Shown here: one piece after another, positions 44,530-57,892 of the stretch | Position numbering within the stretch: the first letter of the stretch is position 1 | Layout: every line of letters begins with the position of its first letter | Origin: Phytophthora quininea | Taxonomy: Eukaryota; Oomycota; Peronosporomycetes; Peronosporales; Peronosporaceae | Assembly (NCBI GenBank): GCA_011947345.1 | Contig: JAAVTG010000565.1 | Span: 310,001 to 374,000 of the forward strand | DNA length: 64,000 nucleotides | Direction: 5' to 3' | Translations under genes and position numbers: made by a program | The notes under the pieces: model-generated | What the model saw: the letters and a program-made list of their open reading frames with translations, nothing else | What the model was told of the DNA's origin: nothing | Database searches by the model: none

Positions 44530-47500
44530 ATGGGAGACGACTCGATGCCAATTGCTGGACCTGAAAGAATGACGTCCGGCAAGGCCATGATGGCCGACGG
44601 ACCCGACGCGCTGCACCGCTACGTCGCCAACACCTTCGAGGCCGCCATGGGCCACCAACTGCCGCAGATGGAGGTGCGCTACCGGAACCTCAGCATCACC
44701 GCCAACGTCGCCGTCACGGGGCCGTCACGGCCCAGTCCGAACTCCCCACGGTCTTCAACACCATCAAGCGCAGCCTCGCCAAGTTCGCCTGGAACAAGCA
44801 CGTCGAGCACAAGGAGATCATCAAGAACGCCAGCGGCGTGCTCAAGCCGGGCTCCATCACGCTGCTGCTGGGCCAGCCCGGCTCCGGCAAGACCTCGTTC
44901 ATGCGCATCCTGGCCGGACAGTTCCCCAAGAGCAGCAACGTGCAGATCGAGGGCGACATCTCGTACAACGGCGTGCCGCAGAACGACATCCGCAAGCGTC
45001 TGCCGCAGTTCTCGGCCTACGTGACGCAGTACGACAAGCACTTCCCGACGCTGACGGTGCGCGAGACGCTCGAGTTCGCGTACGCTGTGTGTGGCGGCGG
45101 CATGTCCAAGCACACGCAAGACATGCTGAGCCGCGGCACGCCCGAGCAGAACGCGGCGGCCGTCGAGGTGGCCAAGAACTACTTCGAGCACTTTCCCGAC
45201 CTGGTCATCGAGCAGCTCGGTCTGCAGTTGTGTCAGGACACCATCCTCGGCAACGCCATGCTGCGTGGTGTATCCGGCGGCGAACGCAAGCGCGTGACGA
45301 CGGGCGAGACCGAGTTCGGCATGAAGTACATGACGCTCATGGACGAGATCAGCACGGGGCTGGACAGCGCCGCCACCTTCGACATCATCACGACGCAGCG
45401 CAGCATCGCCAAGAGTCTCCACAAGACGATCGTGATCGCGCTGCTGCAGCCGGCCCCGGAGGTGTTCAATCTGTTCGACGACGTCATCTTGCTGAACGAA
45501 GGAGAGATCATCTACCACGGTCCACGCGACCAAGCGGTGCCTTACTTCGAGATGCTGGGCTTCAAGTGTCCTGCCGGTCGCGATGCGGCCGACTTCCTGT
45601 TGGATCTGGGCACGAACATGCAGCGGAAGTACGAGGTGGAGCTCCCTCTTGGAATGGGCAGGCACCCACGCTTCGCTGGCGAATTCTCTGAGCACTGGAG
45701 TCAGTCAAGCTTGTATGCTGCGATGGATCGAGCTATTGACGCCCCGTACGACGCAGCTTTGCTTCGAGACGTCAAAGAGCACATGGATCCCATGCCTGAA
45801 TTCCGACAAGACTTCTGGGAGAGCACGAAGACGGTGACAGCCCGACAGTGGACGATCACCAAGCGGAACTTGTCGTTCATCCGTGCACGCGGCCTGATGG
45901 TGGTTGTCATGGGACTGATTAACGGCAGCACATTTTACCAGACGGACCCGACGGACGTCCAGTCGATGATCGGCGTGCTCTTTCTGGCAATGATCTTCAT
46001 GGGTCTTGGACAAACAGCGCAGGTCCCAACCTTCTACGCGGCTCGTGATGTCTTCTACAAGCAACGATCCGCCAATTTCTACCGTTCCGGTTCATTCGCG
46101 ATTGCCAACTCGCTGGCACTGATCCCTCAAGCCATTGGGAGAGTCTGGTGTTCGGATCGCTCGTGTACTGGATGGCTGGTTTCGTCCCACATGCCGGTCA
46201 CTTCATCATCTTCTTGATCTGCCTGGTCTTGACCAACCTGGCCTACGCGGCCTTCTTCTTCTTCCTGACGTCGATCTGCCCCAATTTCAACGTCGCCAAG
46301 CCCATGTCGACCTTCACCATCGTCATCTTCAACCTCTTCAGCGGCTTCGTGGTGGCCAAGAACGTCATGCCGACCTGGTTGATCTGGATCTACTGGCTTG
46401 TCCCCGACGCGTGGTGTCTGCGCGCTCTGTGTGTGAACCAGTACCGGTCCGCCAAATTCGACGTGTGCGTGTACGAAGGCGTGGACTACTGCCAGCAGTA
46501 CGACATGACCATGGGCGAGTACTTCCTGCACCAGTACGCGGTGCCGTCGGGCAAGGAGTGGGTGTGGCTTGGCATTATCTACTTGGTCGGCGCGTACATT
46601 TTCTTCATGACGTTGGGCGCGTTGGTGCTGGAGTACAAGCGGTACGACGGTCCGCAGAACGTCACGCTGAAGCCGAAGGACGTCGACGTGGCTAACAACG
46701 ATGAAGCCGCCAACGACTACATCCTGGCCACGACGCCCAAGCACTCGATCCGGAAGTCGTCCAGAACTGCGTCAGCAATCAACGACGCTGTGGTGAACGT
46801 GCCAGTCCACGAGAAGATGTTCGAGCCCGTGACGATCGCGTGGACGGATCTGTGGTACTCCGTGCCCAAGCCTGGCAGTCCCAAGGAATCGCTCGACCTG
46901 CTCAAGGGGATCAGCGGCTTTGCGGAACCAGGCTCGCTGACGGCTCTCATGGGGTCATCGGGTGCCGGCAAGACGACGCTGATGGACGTGATCGCCGGCC
47001 GCAAGACTGGAGGCAAAATCACCGGCAGGATCATGCTGAACGGCTACGAGGCCAACGACCTGGCCATCCGTCGGTGCACGGGCTACTGCGAGCAGATGGA
47101 CGTGCACTCGGACGCGTCCACGATCCGCGAGTCGCTCACGTTCAGCGCGTTCCTGCGGCAGGACGCCAGCATCCCGGACAGCAAGAAGTACGACACGGTC
47201 AACGAGTGTCTCGATCTGCTGGACATGCACGACATCGCCGACAAGATCGTGCGTGGCTGCTCCCAGGAGCAGATGAAGCGCTTGACGATCGGCGTGGAGC
47301 TGGCAGCGCAGCCCAGTATTCTGTTCCTGGACGAGCCGACGAGCGGTCTGGATGCGCACTCGGCCAAGCTCATCATGGACGGCGTGCGCAAGGTGGCCGA
47401 CAGCGGCCGAACCATCGTGTGCACGATCCACCAGCCTTCGTCGGACGTGTTTTTCCTGTTCGACCACTTGCTGCTGCTGAAGCGTGGTGGCGAGTCGGTG

Positions 47501-48676
47501 TTTGTCGGTGAGCTGGGCGAGAAATGCCACAAGTTGGTGGACTATCTCGAGGCGGTTCCCGGCACGTCTCCGTGTCCGAAGGACCAGAACCCTGCATCGT
47601 GGATGCTGGAGGTCATTGGTGCTGGAGTGAACAACACGGCCGGCACGACGGACTTTGTCAAGGTGTTCCAGGAGAGCAACGAGAAGCGTATTCTGGACGC
47701 GCAGCTTGAGAAGCCTGGAGTGACGCAGCCGAGACCAGACCTACCAGAGATGTTGTTCTCGAAGAAGCGTGCCGCCAACTCGGCCACGCAGATGCGGTTC
47801 TTGGTCAAGCGCTTCTTCGACCGATACTGGCGCTCGCCGACGTACAACATCACTCGCTTCGTGATTGCTCTCGGTTTGGCTATCTTCTTCGGGATTGTGT
47901 TCACTGGCAAGTCGTACCAGTCGTACCAAGAGGTGAATGCTGGCGTCGCCATGGTGTTCATGACGACCATGTTCAACGGTGTCATCTCGTTCACGGGCAC
48001 GCTTCCGATTTCGTTCGCCGAGCGAGGAGCGTACTACCGCGAGCGTGCTTCGCAGACCTATAACTGCCTCTGGTACTTCGTTGGGTCGACGTTGGCTGAG
48101 ATCCCGTACGTCTTCTTCAGCGGTGCGCTGTTCACGATCATCTACTACCCGTCGGTGGGCTTCACGAATGTCGCGACGGCTTTCATGTATTGGCTATCGA
48201 TCTCGCTCTTCGTGCTGATGCAGACATACCTGGGTCAGTTCTTCATCTACGCGTTGCCAAGTGTGGAAGTCGCGGCCATCTTCGGTGTGCTCTACAACTC
48301 CATCTGCCTGAACTTTGCCGGCTTCAATCCTCCTGCGGCCAAGATCCCTCAAGGTTATCACTGGCTGTACCTGATCACCCCGCAGCGATACGCCATGGGA
48401 CTCTGAATGCTGGTCTTCACCGATTGCCCCGAGCTGCCGACGTGGAACAGTGTCACCGGCCAGTATGAAGGCGGCAGCGATCTGCTGGCCTGCCGTCAGT
48501 TGACAGACACACCCAGCACGGTGACCCACACGACGGTGAAGGAGTACGTCGAGTCGAACTTCGGCTACAAGCACTCGGAGATCTGGAGCAATTTTGGCTA
48601 CGTGCTCGTGTTCATTGTCGTCTACCGCCTGTTCGCGCTGCTGGCGCTCCGCTTTGTGAACCACCAGAAGAGATAA
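44530..48676 (+). CDS. PDR/ABCG transporter, cluster copy B (right arm of inverted pair; frameshifts and TGA)
   Basis: Near-identical to copy A on the opposite strand: same motifs (GQPGSGKTS, VSGGERKRV, LMDEIST; GSSGAGKTT, LFLDEPTSGLD) and same C-terminus. Start MGDDSMPIAGPERM at 44530, about 84 bp after an initiator-like element. Breaks: a base missing in the G run 44718-44721 (shared with copy A), one missing near 46137 (GCCATTGGGAGAGTC versus GCCATTGGTGAAAGTC in copy A), and a region at 48400-48412 where a net 3-base loss creates an in-frame TGA after AMGL; the rest (VFTDCPELPTW...NHQKR) stays in frame. Its NBD2 segment is closer to copy C than to copy A. Either pseudogene or a mis-assembled active pump. 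Confidence 0.9.
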
Positions 48677-48982
48677 GCCCATCGGAAGGCTATTGTGCAG
48701 GGATCCAATTAATAAATGATTCTTACACAAAGTGAGGGAGTATCTTTACGTGTACGTACCCCGCAGCATTGATGATGACCGTGTATCTCCCCTTAATCAT
48801 CATCTTGTGCCTTAAAGGATCGCGGGTGGGGGCAGGCGTCAAGAAGGGAGCGCCCTCCGTAGAGCTGCTGTGCGACTGGTGGAGAAGCCCGTGACTTGCT
48901 ACGCTAACGAAGCACTCTACGGTAAGCTGCTTCTTCCAGTGCGCGCTGTATTATGACTTATGAGTTTACTTTTTCCCATAAC
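48677..48982. other. Convergent 3' intergenic region between PDR copies B and C
   Basis: About 300 bp with no coding signal; holds the 3' ends of two convergent transcripts. Confidence 0.4.
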
Positions 48983-51900
48983 TTATCTCTTTTGGTGGTT
49001 CACGAAGCGCAATGCAATCAAACCTAGAACGCGGTAGACTGCGATGAAGATGAAGACGATGCCGAAGTTGCTCCAGATCTCCGAGTGCTTGTAACCGAAG
49101 TTCGACTCCACATACCCTTCACCGTCGTACGTCCGACGGTGCTCGGTGCATCGGTCAGCTCACGGCACGCCAACAAGCCGCTGCCGCCTTCATACTGGCC
49201 GGTGACGTTGTTCCACGTCGGCAGCTCGGGGCAATCGGTGAAGACCAAGGCATTCAGAATGCCCATAGCATATCGCTGCGGGGTGATCAGGTACAGCCAG
49301 TGATAACCTTGAGGGATCTTGGCCGCAGGAGGATTGAAGCCCGCGAAGATCAGGCAAATGGCATTGTACAGCACGCCCATGATGGCCGCAACCTCCACGG
49401 TGGGCAGCGCGTAGATGAAAAAGTGACCCAAGTACGTCTGCATCAGCACGAAGAGCGAGATCACGATCCAGTACATGAAGCCTGACGCAACATTGGTGAA
49501 GCCCACCAACGGATAGTAGATGACGGTGAACAGCGCGCCACTGAAGAAGACGTACGGAATCTCAGCCAGAGTCGAGCCCAGGAAATACCACAAGCAGTTG
49601 TAAGTTTGCGACGCTCGCTCGCGGTAGTACGCCCCACGCTCTGCGAACGTGACGGGGAGCGTTCCTGTGAACGATATGACGCCGTTGAACATGCTCGTCA
49701 TGAACACCATGGCGACGCCGGCGTTCACCTCCTGGTATGACTGGTAAGACTTGCCCGAGTACACGACACCAAACACGATCGAAAGTCCAAGCGCAATCGC
49801 AAACCGCGTGATGTTGTACGTCGGAGTTCGCCAGTACCGATCGAAGAAGCGCTTGACCAAGAACCGCATCTGCGTGGCCGAGTTGGCGGCACGCTTCTTC
49901 GAGAACAACATCTCTGGTAGGTCTGGTCTCGGCTGCGTCACTCCAGGCTTCTCAAGCTGCGCGTCCAGAATACGCTTCTCGTTGCTCTCCTGGAACACCT
50001 TGACAAAGTCCGTCGTGCCGGCCGTGTTGTTCACTCCAGCACCAATGACCTCCAGCATCCACGATGCAGGGTTCTGGTCCTTCGGACACGGAGACGTGCC
50101 GGGAACCGCCTCGAGATAGTCCACCAACTTGTGGCATTTCTCGCCCAGCTCACCGACAAACACCGACTCGCCACCACGCTTCAGCAGCAGCAAGTGGTCG
50201 AACAGGAAAAACACGTCCGACGAAGGCTGGTGGATCGTGCACACGATGGTTCGGCCGCTGTCGGCCACCTTGCGCACGCCGTCCATGATGAGCTTGGCCG
50301 AGTGCGCATCCAGACCGCTCGTCGGCTCGTCCAGGAACAGAATACTGGGCTGCGCTGCCAGCTCCACGCCGATCGTCAAGCGCTTCATCTGCTCCTGGGA
50401 GCAGCCACGCACGATCTTGTCGGCGATGTCGTGCATGTCCAGCAGATCGAGACACTCGTTGACCGTGTCGTACTTCTTGCTGTCCGGGATGCTGGCGTCC
50501 TGCCGCAGGAACGCGCTGAACGTGAGCGACTCGCGGATCGTGGACGCGTCCGAGTGCACGTCCATCTGCTCGCAGTAGCCCGTGCACCGACGGATGGCCA
50601 GGTCGTTGGCCTCGTAGCCGTTCAGCATGATCCTGCCGGTGATTTTGCCTCCAGTCTTGCGGCCGGCGATCACGTCCATCAGCGTCGTCTTGCCGGCACC
50701 CGATGACCCCATGAGAGCCGTCAGCGAGCCTGGTTCCGCAAAGCCGCTGATCCCCTTGAGCAGGTCGAGCGATTCCTTGGGACTGCCAGGCTTGGGCACG
50801 GAGTACCACAGATCCGTCCACGCGATCGTCACGGGCTCGAACATCTTCTCACGCGCAGGTACATCAAGTATAACCTCTGGCTCATTCGATCCAGACCCTG
50901 ACGCCGTACCAGAATTCTTTGGCGTCGTCACTAATACATAATCGCTTGTTCCGTTTGGAGCAGGCTTGGTCTCCTTTTCCTTTGGCTTGAGCGTCACATT
51001 CGTAGGACTGTCGTAGCGCTTGTATTCCAGGGTAAAAGCTCCGAGCCCCATGAAGAAAATGTACGTGCAGATCATGTAAATGATACCCGTCCAGACCCAC
51101 TCGTGGCCTGACGGCACTGCGTACTGGTGCAGGAAGTACTCGCCCATGGTCATGTCGTACTGCTGGCAGTAGTCCACGCCTTTATACACGCACACGTCGA
51201 ACTTCTTGGCACGGTATTGGTTCACGCATAGAGCTCGCAGACACCACGCCACGGGGTCAATCCAGTAGAACCAAATCAACCAGGTCGGCATCACATTGCG
51301 AGCCATCACAAACCCGCCGAAGAGGTTGTAGATGGAGATCGTGAACGTCGACATGGGCTTGGCAATATTGAAGCTCGGGCAGAATGCGGTCAAGCAGAAG
51401 AACCACGACGCAAATACCAAGTTGGTCAGCACCAACAGCAGCAAGAAGATCACGTAGTGGCCCACATGCGCCACAAACCCAGCCATCCAATACACCAGTG
51501 ATCCAAACACCAGACTCTCTCCAATGGCCTGCGGAATCAATGCCAGCGAGTTGGCAATCGCGAAGGAAATCGAGCGATAAAAGTTTGCAGCCCGTTGTTT
51601 GTAAAAGACATCTCGCGCTCCGTAGAAGGTAGGAACTTGCGCAGTCTGGCCCAACCCCATAAACACCATCGACTGGAAAGTAATGCCGATCATCACTTGG
51701 ACGTCCGTCGGATCTGTTTGGTAAAAGAGGCTGCCGTAGATCAACCCCATGACAACCACCATCAACACTCGAGCACGGATGAACGACAAGTTCCGCTTGG
51801 TGATCGTCCACTGTCGGGCTGTCACCGTCTTCGTGCTCTCCCAGAAGTCTTGTCGGAATTCAGGCATGGGATCCATGTGCTCTTTGACGTCTCGAAGCAA

Positions 51901-53101
51901 AGCTGGGTCGACGGGGCGTCAATAGCTCGATCCATCGCAGCATACAATTGACTGACTCCAGTGCTCAGAGAACTCGCCAGCGAAGCGCGGGTGCCTGCCC
52001 ATTCCAAGAGGGAGCTCCACCTCGTACTTCCGCTGCATGTTCGTGCCCAGATCCAACAGGAAGTCGGCCGCATCGCGACCGGCAGGACACTTGAAGCCCA
52101 GCATCTCGAAGTAAGGCACCGCTTGGTCGAGGACCGTGGTAGATGATCTCTCCTTCGTTCAGCAAGATGACGTCGTCGAACAGATTGAACACCTCCGGGG
52201 CCGGCTGCAGCAGCGCGATCACGATCGTCTTGTGGAGACTCTTGGCGATGCTGCGCTGCGTCGTGATGATGTCGAAGGTGGCGGCGCTGTCCAGCCCCGT
52301 GCTGATCTCGTCCATGAGCGTCATGTACTTCATGCCGAACTCGGTCTCGCCCGTCGTCACGCGCTTGCGTTCGCCGCCGGATACACCACGCAGCATGGCG
52401 TTGCCGAGGATGGTGTCCTGACACAACTGCAGACCGAGCTGCTCGATGACCAGGTCGGGAAAGTGCTCGAAGTAGTTCTTGGCCACCTCGACGGCCGCCG
52501 CGTTCTGCTCGGGCGTGCCGCGGCTCAGCATGTCTTGCGTGTGCTTGGACATGCCGCCGCCACACACAGCGTACGCGAACTCGAGCGTCTCGCGCACCGT
52601 CAGCGTCGGGAAGTGCTTGTCGTACTGCGTCACGTAGGCCGAGAACTGCGGCAGACGCTTGCGGATGTCGTTCTGCGGCACGCCGTTGTACGAGATGTCG
52701 CCCTCGATCTGCACGCTGCTGCTCTTGGGGAACTGTCCGGCCAGGATGCGCATGAACGAGGTCTTGCCGGAGCCGGGCTGGCCCAGCAGCAGCGTGATGG
52801 AGCCCGGCTTGAGCACGCCGCTGGCGTTCTTGATGATCTCCTTGTGCTCGACGTGCTTGTTCCAGGCGAACTTGGCGAGGCTGCGCTTGATGGTGTTGAA
52901 GACCGTGGGGAGTTCGGACTGGGCCGTGACGGCTCCCGTGACGGCGACGTTGGCGGTGATGCTGAGGTTCCGGTAGCGCACCTCCATCTGCGGCAGTTGG
53001 TGGCCCATGGCGGCCTCGAAGGTGTTGGCGATATAGCGGTGCAGCGCGTCGGGTCCGTCGGCCATCATGGCCTTGCCGGACGTCATACTTTCGGGTCCCA
53101 T
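48983..53101 (-). CDS. PDR/ABCG transporter, cluster copy C (mosaic; small indels)
   Basis: Same family and layout as copies A/B. Start MGPESMTSGKAMM at 53099-53101; true end LRFVNHQKR at 48983, reached by changing frame near 49118, where one base is missing relative to copy A (EYVESNFGYKHSE becomes GMWSRTS...). Other small losses: about 2 bases near 52132, 2 near 51947 and 1 near 51914. The N-terminal NBD1 third (about 51960-53090) and the NBD2 block (about 49840-50850) are nearly identical to copies A/B, but the first transmembrane domain and linker (about 50850-51780) are clearly diverged (LIYGSLFYQTDPTDVQVMIG; linker ASGSGSNEPEV). That mosaic pattern indicates gene conversion. Convergent with copy B and in tandem with copy D. 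Confidence 0.9.
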
Positions 53102-53722
53102 CGCTGGTTTTGATGTTGCCCGCTGTTGGGCGAGTTGAGCAATGACGCTTTGGTGCGTCCGATATATGGCCCGCAAACAGCCGTGATGAGTTTGCGCGTC
53201 GCATGTGACGGACCGTGTCGACCAATGAGAGTTACTGTGGACCATAATCATGCACCACGTCAGATTATGATCGCGAAAAGCGATCCTTGAGGCGGGCGCA
53301 GAAAGCAACAATCGAGCTCGACGCTCGCCAAGCTCAATTCATGAAGAGATTTTGATTTTGTCCTAGCTGCTCTCCGCATAGATATCGCAACGGACTGGCC
53401 AGTGCGGTCGCCTGGGACCAGAGGTACAAATCCCGCGGCGCGTTCATCACAACTGAAGTGCGGGATGAATTCGATGTCGCAACAAATGCGTTATCGTTAA
53501 TAAGCCGTTGCCAGGTAACCGAGTGAAGAGCATGTTCATCGCATCACCAGCAACGGAGGAAGGCGTCGCTTGAACGGCGCGTGGGGTATACGCTCTCGAA
53601 CCGGGAACAGGCTGCCGACAATCTCTTCGAAAAGTGTAATGCCAAAACGTTGACCAGCTTTATTCTCTTTCAAAATCTCTTTCAAATGTAAGTGTCCATT
53701 CATTCCTCTTGGTCTGGGTAGT
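53102..53722. other. Intergenic region upstream of PDR copy C
   Basis: About 620 bp between the 3' end of copy D and the start of copy C, so it holds the copy C promoter. No gene supported and no initiator match noticed. Confidence 0.4.
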
Positions 53723-56700
53723 TTATCTTCGTGTATGGTTAATGTAGCGCAGTGAGAAGACGGCCAAAACTCGGAAGATGCCCAGCACGATGAACACGTA
53801 GCCAAAGTTGGCCCAGATCTCGTCGTGCTTGTACTTGAACACCGACTCCACGTATCCTTTCACTGTAATGTGATCGATCGTCACCGGCAGATTTGTCACT
53901 GGCTGGCAGCCAATGTGCGAGCCCACGTTCTCGTATTTGCCCAGCACCTCGTTCCACGTAGGCTCGTCGGGGCAGTCGCAGAAGACCAGCGCCATCATAA
54001 TCGCCAACGAGAACCGCTGCGGTGTGATCGTGTACAGCCACTTGTAGCCTGATGGGATTGACGACGACGGAGGGTTGAAACCGGCGAACAAGAGGAAGAC
54101 CGAATTGATCAACACACCGATAATTGCAGACACTTCGATGCTCGGGAACGCATAGATCAAAACTTGAGCAAGGTACGCCTGCGTCAGCACGAAGAATGAT
54201 AGATTGATCCAGTAGAGAACCGCCGTCGCAAAGCCTTGAAAGCCGACCATGGGGTAGAAGATGACTGTGAACAGCAAGCAGCCGAAGAAAACGTACGGGA
54301 TTTCCACCACAGTGGACGCCACAAAGTACCACAACGAATTGTACGTTTGAGCAGCACGTTCTCGGTAGAAAGCTGCACGGTCAAGAGAGGAAATGGGGAG
54401 CGCTCCAGTGAAAGTCGCAATGCCCATAAACAACGTCGTCATGAAGACCATCCCCACGCCGCCGTTGATTCCTTGGTACGATACGAACTCAGCGTTGATG
54501 TACACAAGTCCCGAAATGAGGGCAAGGCCTACCGCAATCACGAAACGCGTCAGGTTGTACGTTGGCGTACGCCAGTACATGACGACGAAGCGCTGGATTA
54601 GGAACCACACCTGCGTAAATGGACCCGCAGCACGCTTCTTCTTGAACACCATCTCCGGAAGCTCCGGTGTCGAGTGTGTTAGACCCGGCTTTTCGAGGTA
54701 TTCCATCAGTTGCCGCGCCTCCGAACTATCCTTAAAGTGCTGCACGAAGTCCGTCACATCCGTAGGTTGGTGGCCCACGCCAGCGCCAATTACTTCCAGC
54801 ATCCATGTTGCTGGATTTTGCTTGTCCGGAAGAGGAGTCACACCTTCAATCGATTCCAAGTAGTTCACGAGGTTTTGGCATTCATAGCCAAGCTCACCGA
54901 CAAACACCGTCTCTCCGCCGCGTTTCAGCAGCAGCAAGTGGTCGAACAGGAAAAACACGTCCGACGAAGGCTGGTGGATCGTGCACACGATAGTTCGGCC
55001 GCTGTCGGCCACCTTGCGGACGCCGTCCATGATGAGCTTGGCCGAGTGCGCATCCAACCGCTCGTCGGTTCATCCAGGAACAAAATACTGGGCTGCGCCA
55101 CCAACTCCACGCCGATCGTCAGACGCTTCATCTGCTCCTGGGAACTTCCTCGAACGATTTGGTCGGCAATATCGTGCATGTCCAGCAGGTCGAGACACTC
55201 GTTGACCGAATCATGTTTCTTTTTGAATGGTATGCTGGCGTCCTGCCGCAGGAACGCGCTGAACGTGAGCGCTTCGCGGAGTGTAGATCCTTCCGAATGA
55301 ATGTCCATTTGCTCGCAGTAGCCAGTGCATCGACGGATGGCCAAGTCGCTCGCCTCGTAGCCGTTCAAGTAAATCTTGCCGTCAATTTTGCCTCCGGTTT
55401 TCCGACCAGCGATCACATCCATTAACGTCGTCTTGCCGGCACCCGACGACCCCATGAGTGCCGTCAGCGAGCCAGGCTCGGCATACCCACTGATGCCTTT
55501 TAACAACTGCAGCGATTCCTTGCGGTCGTGGGGTGATGGCACCGTATACCACAAGTCTTTCCAAGCGATCGTGCACGGCACAAAGTTCTTCTCGCGTTGC
55601 ACATCCAGAGCAACTTCGTTGGTCGAGCGATGCGAGTGTGTTCGTGCGGAAGAGTTCTTGGGTGTCATCGCTAGCACGTAATCGCCACCACCTTCACGTT
55701 TCTCCATGTCCTCCTCGTCAATGACCGACTTCGGCAACAGTTGAATATTTTCCGGCGCTTCATAGCGATGGTATTCGAGCACGTAGCAGCCGAGAATCAT
55801 AAAGAACATGTAGGCGACGATCATGAACAGAATGCCCGTCCAGATCCAGAACTTGCCCGACGGAACGCCGTACTGCGCCAGGTAGTACTCGCCCATTTTC
55901 ATGCCGTAGTCCGTGCAGTAGTTGCGACCATCGAACTCACACACTTCGTACGCGCTGGACCGGTATTCATTCACCGATAAGCCGCGAAGACACCACGCGA
56001 TGGGGTTGATCCAGTATACCCAGATGAACCATCCAGGAGTCTGATCTTTCGTGATGACGAAGCCGGCAAACAGGATGAAAAACACAATGGAGAACGTCGA
56101 CATGGGCTTGGCAATATCCAAGTTCGGGGACATGGCCGATAGGCAGAAGAACCACGACGCAAAGACCAAGTTGGTCAGGACCAGCAAGATCAGGTAGACG
56201 ATGTAGGCCCCCGCTGAAGAAGCAAACCCACACATCCAATACACCAACGTTCCGAACACCAAAGTCTCTCCACAAGCTTGGGGAACGAGAGCCACCGAGT
56301 TCGCAATGACCCAAGCGGACGAGCGATAGAAATTGGCACCCCGTTGCTTGTAGAAAATGCTGCGAGCTTCCATGTACGTGGGGATCTGCGAGGCCTGGCC
56401 AAGTGACAGGAACAGCGTGGCTTGGAAGATCACACCCAGCATCACTTGCACGTTGGTCGGGTCCACATTGTAGAACGTGCTGCCGTAGATCAAGCCCATG
56501 ACCACCACCATAAACGTTCGCACGCGGATAAAGGCCACGTTTCTCACGATGATGATCAATTGGCGCCACGTTAGCGTGCGGATGTTTCCCCACAGAGTCT
56601 GTCGGAACTCCGGCATCGGGTCCATGTTGTCGCCGATGTTCTCCACGATTTGCTTGTCGTACGGCGACTTGAGCTCTTCCACGATGTCCGAGTACAGCGA

Positions 56701-57892
56701 TGACTGCCGAAACAACGCAGAAAATTCACTAGCAAGGCGCGGGTGCTTCGACATTCCTGGCGGCACTTGCACCTGGTACTTGTACTGCTGGTTAGTGCCG
56801 AGATCGAGCAAGAAGTCGGCCACATCTCGCCCATGTGGACATTTAAAGCCCAGCGTCTCGAAGTACGGGATCACCTCCTTGCGGGACCATTGTACATCAT
56901 CTCACCTTCGTTCATGATAATCACGTTGTCGAACAGCTCAAACACTTCCGGAGCAGGTTGCAGAAGAGCGATCAAGATCGTCCTCTTCAAGTTCTTAGCA
57001 ACACTGCGCTGCGTCTTGATGATATCGTACGTAGCAGCACTGTCGAGACCGGTACTGATCTCGTCCATCAGCGTCATGTACTTTTGACCAAACTGCATTT
57101 CTCCAGTCGTCACACGCTTGCGCTCTCCACCAGACACACCGCGGTGCATCGCATTGCCGATGACCGTGTCTTGGCAGATCTGCAGCCCGAGCTGCTCAAT
57201 GATCAAGTCCGGACTCCTGTCGTACACGGCTTTTGCAGCAGCGAGCGCTTCCGCGTTCTCTTCTGGTGTTCCTTTGGACAACATTCCTCCGCATGCTTGG
57301 ACAGACCCCCACCGCAGAAGGCGTGAGCGAACTGCATGGTCTCCCTCACCGTCAGCGTGTGGAAGTGTCGGTCAAATTGAGTCACATACGCCACAAACTG
57401 CGGAAGACGCTTGGCGATCTCCTTCTGCGGGATGCCGTTGTACATCATCTCTCCGTCCACCGTAATGTTCTTCTTGATCGGGAACTGGCCGCTCAAGATG
57501 CGCATGAGCGAGGTCTTGCCGGAGCCCGGCTGGCCCAGCAGCAGCGTGATGCTGCCGGGTTTGAGGACCCCGCTCATGTTCTTGATCACCTCTTTGCGCA
57601 CCACCTTCTTGTTGATCGGGTTCAAGTTGGCGAGGGTCCGGGCCACGACGTTGTAGAGCGTCGGCAGCGCCGAGTCCGCCGTCACCTCCTTGGTCACCGT
57701 CACATCGGCTGTGATGGAGACGTTGTCGAAACGCACCTCCATCTGCGGGAGGTTGCCGCCCGTCGCTGCCATGAGCTTCTTGGCCATGAAGTTGTGTAGC
57801 TGCTCGGGCTCCATGGCCATGACGGTCTCCCCATTGGTGCGGGTTGGCTGGCGTGGCTGGAGTTGCAGGGTGTCATCGCCGGTCGTGGACAT
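53723..57892 (-). CDS. PDR/ABCG transporter, cluster copy D (apparent frameshifts)
   Basis: Fourth pump of the cluster, the most diverged of it, about 1,390 codons. Start chosen at MSTTGDDTLQLQPRQ (57890-57892); the frame is open to an upstream ATG at 57976. NBD1: GQPGSGKTS, VSGGERKRV, LMDEIST. NBD2: GSSGAGKTT, SQEQMKRLTIGVEL, LFLDEPTSG. Ends FSLRYINHTRR. One base seems missing at each of about 57283 (before MLSKGTPEEN), 56884 (YNGP then KEVIPYFETLG) and 55061 (between SG and LDAHSAK), the last breaking the NBD2 D-loop. A short stretch around the second Walker B region (54905-55060) is closely similar to copies A-C, the remainder less so. Head-to-tail with copy C, about 620 bp between genes. 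Confidence 0.92.
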
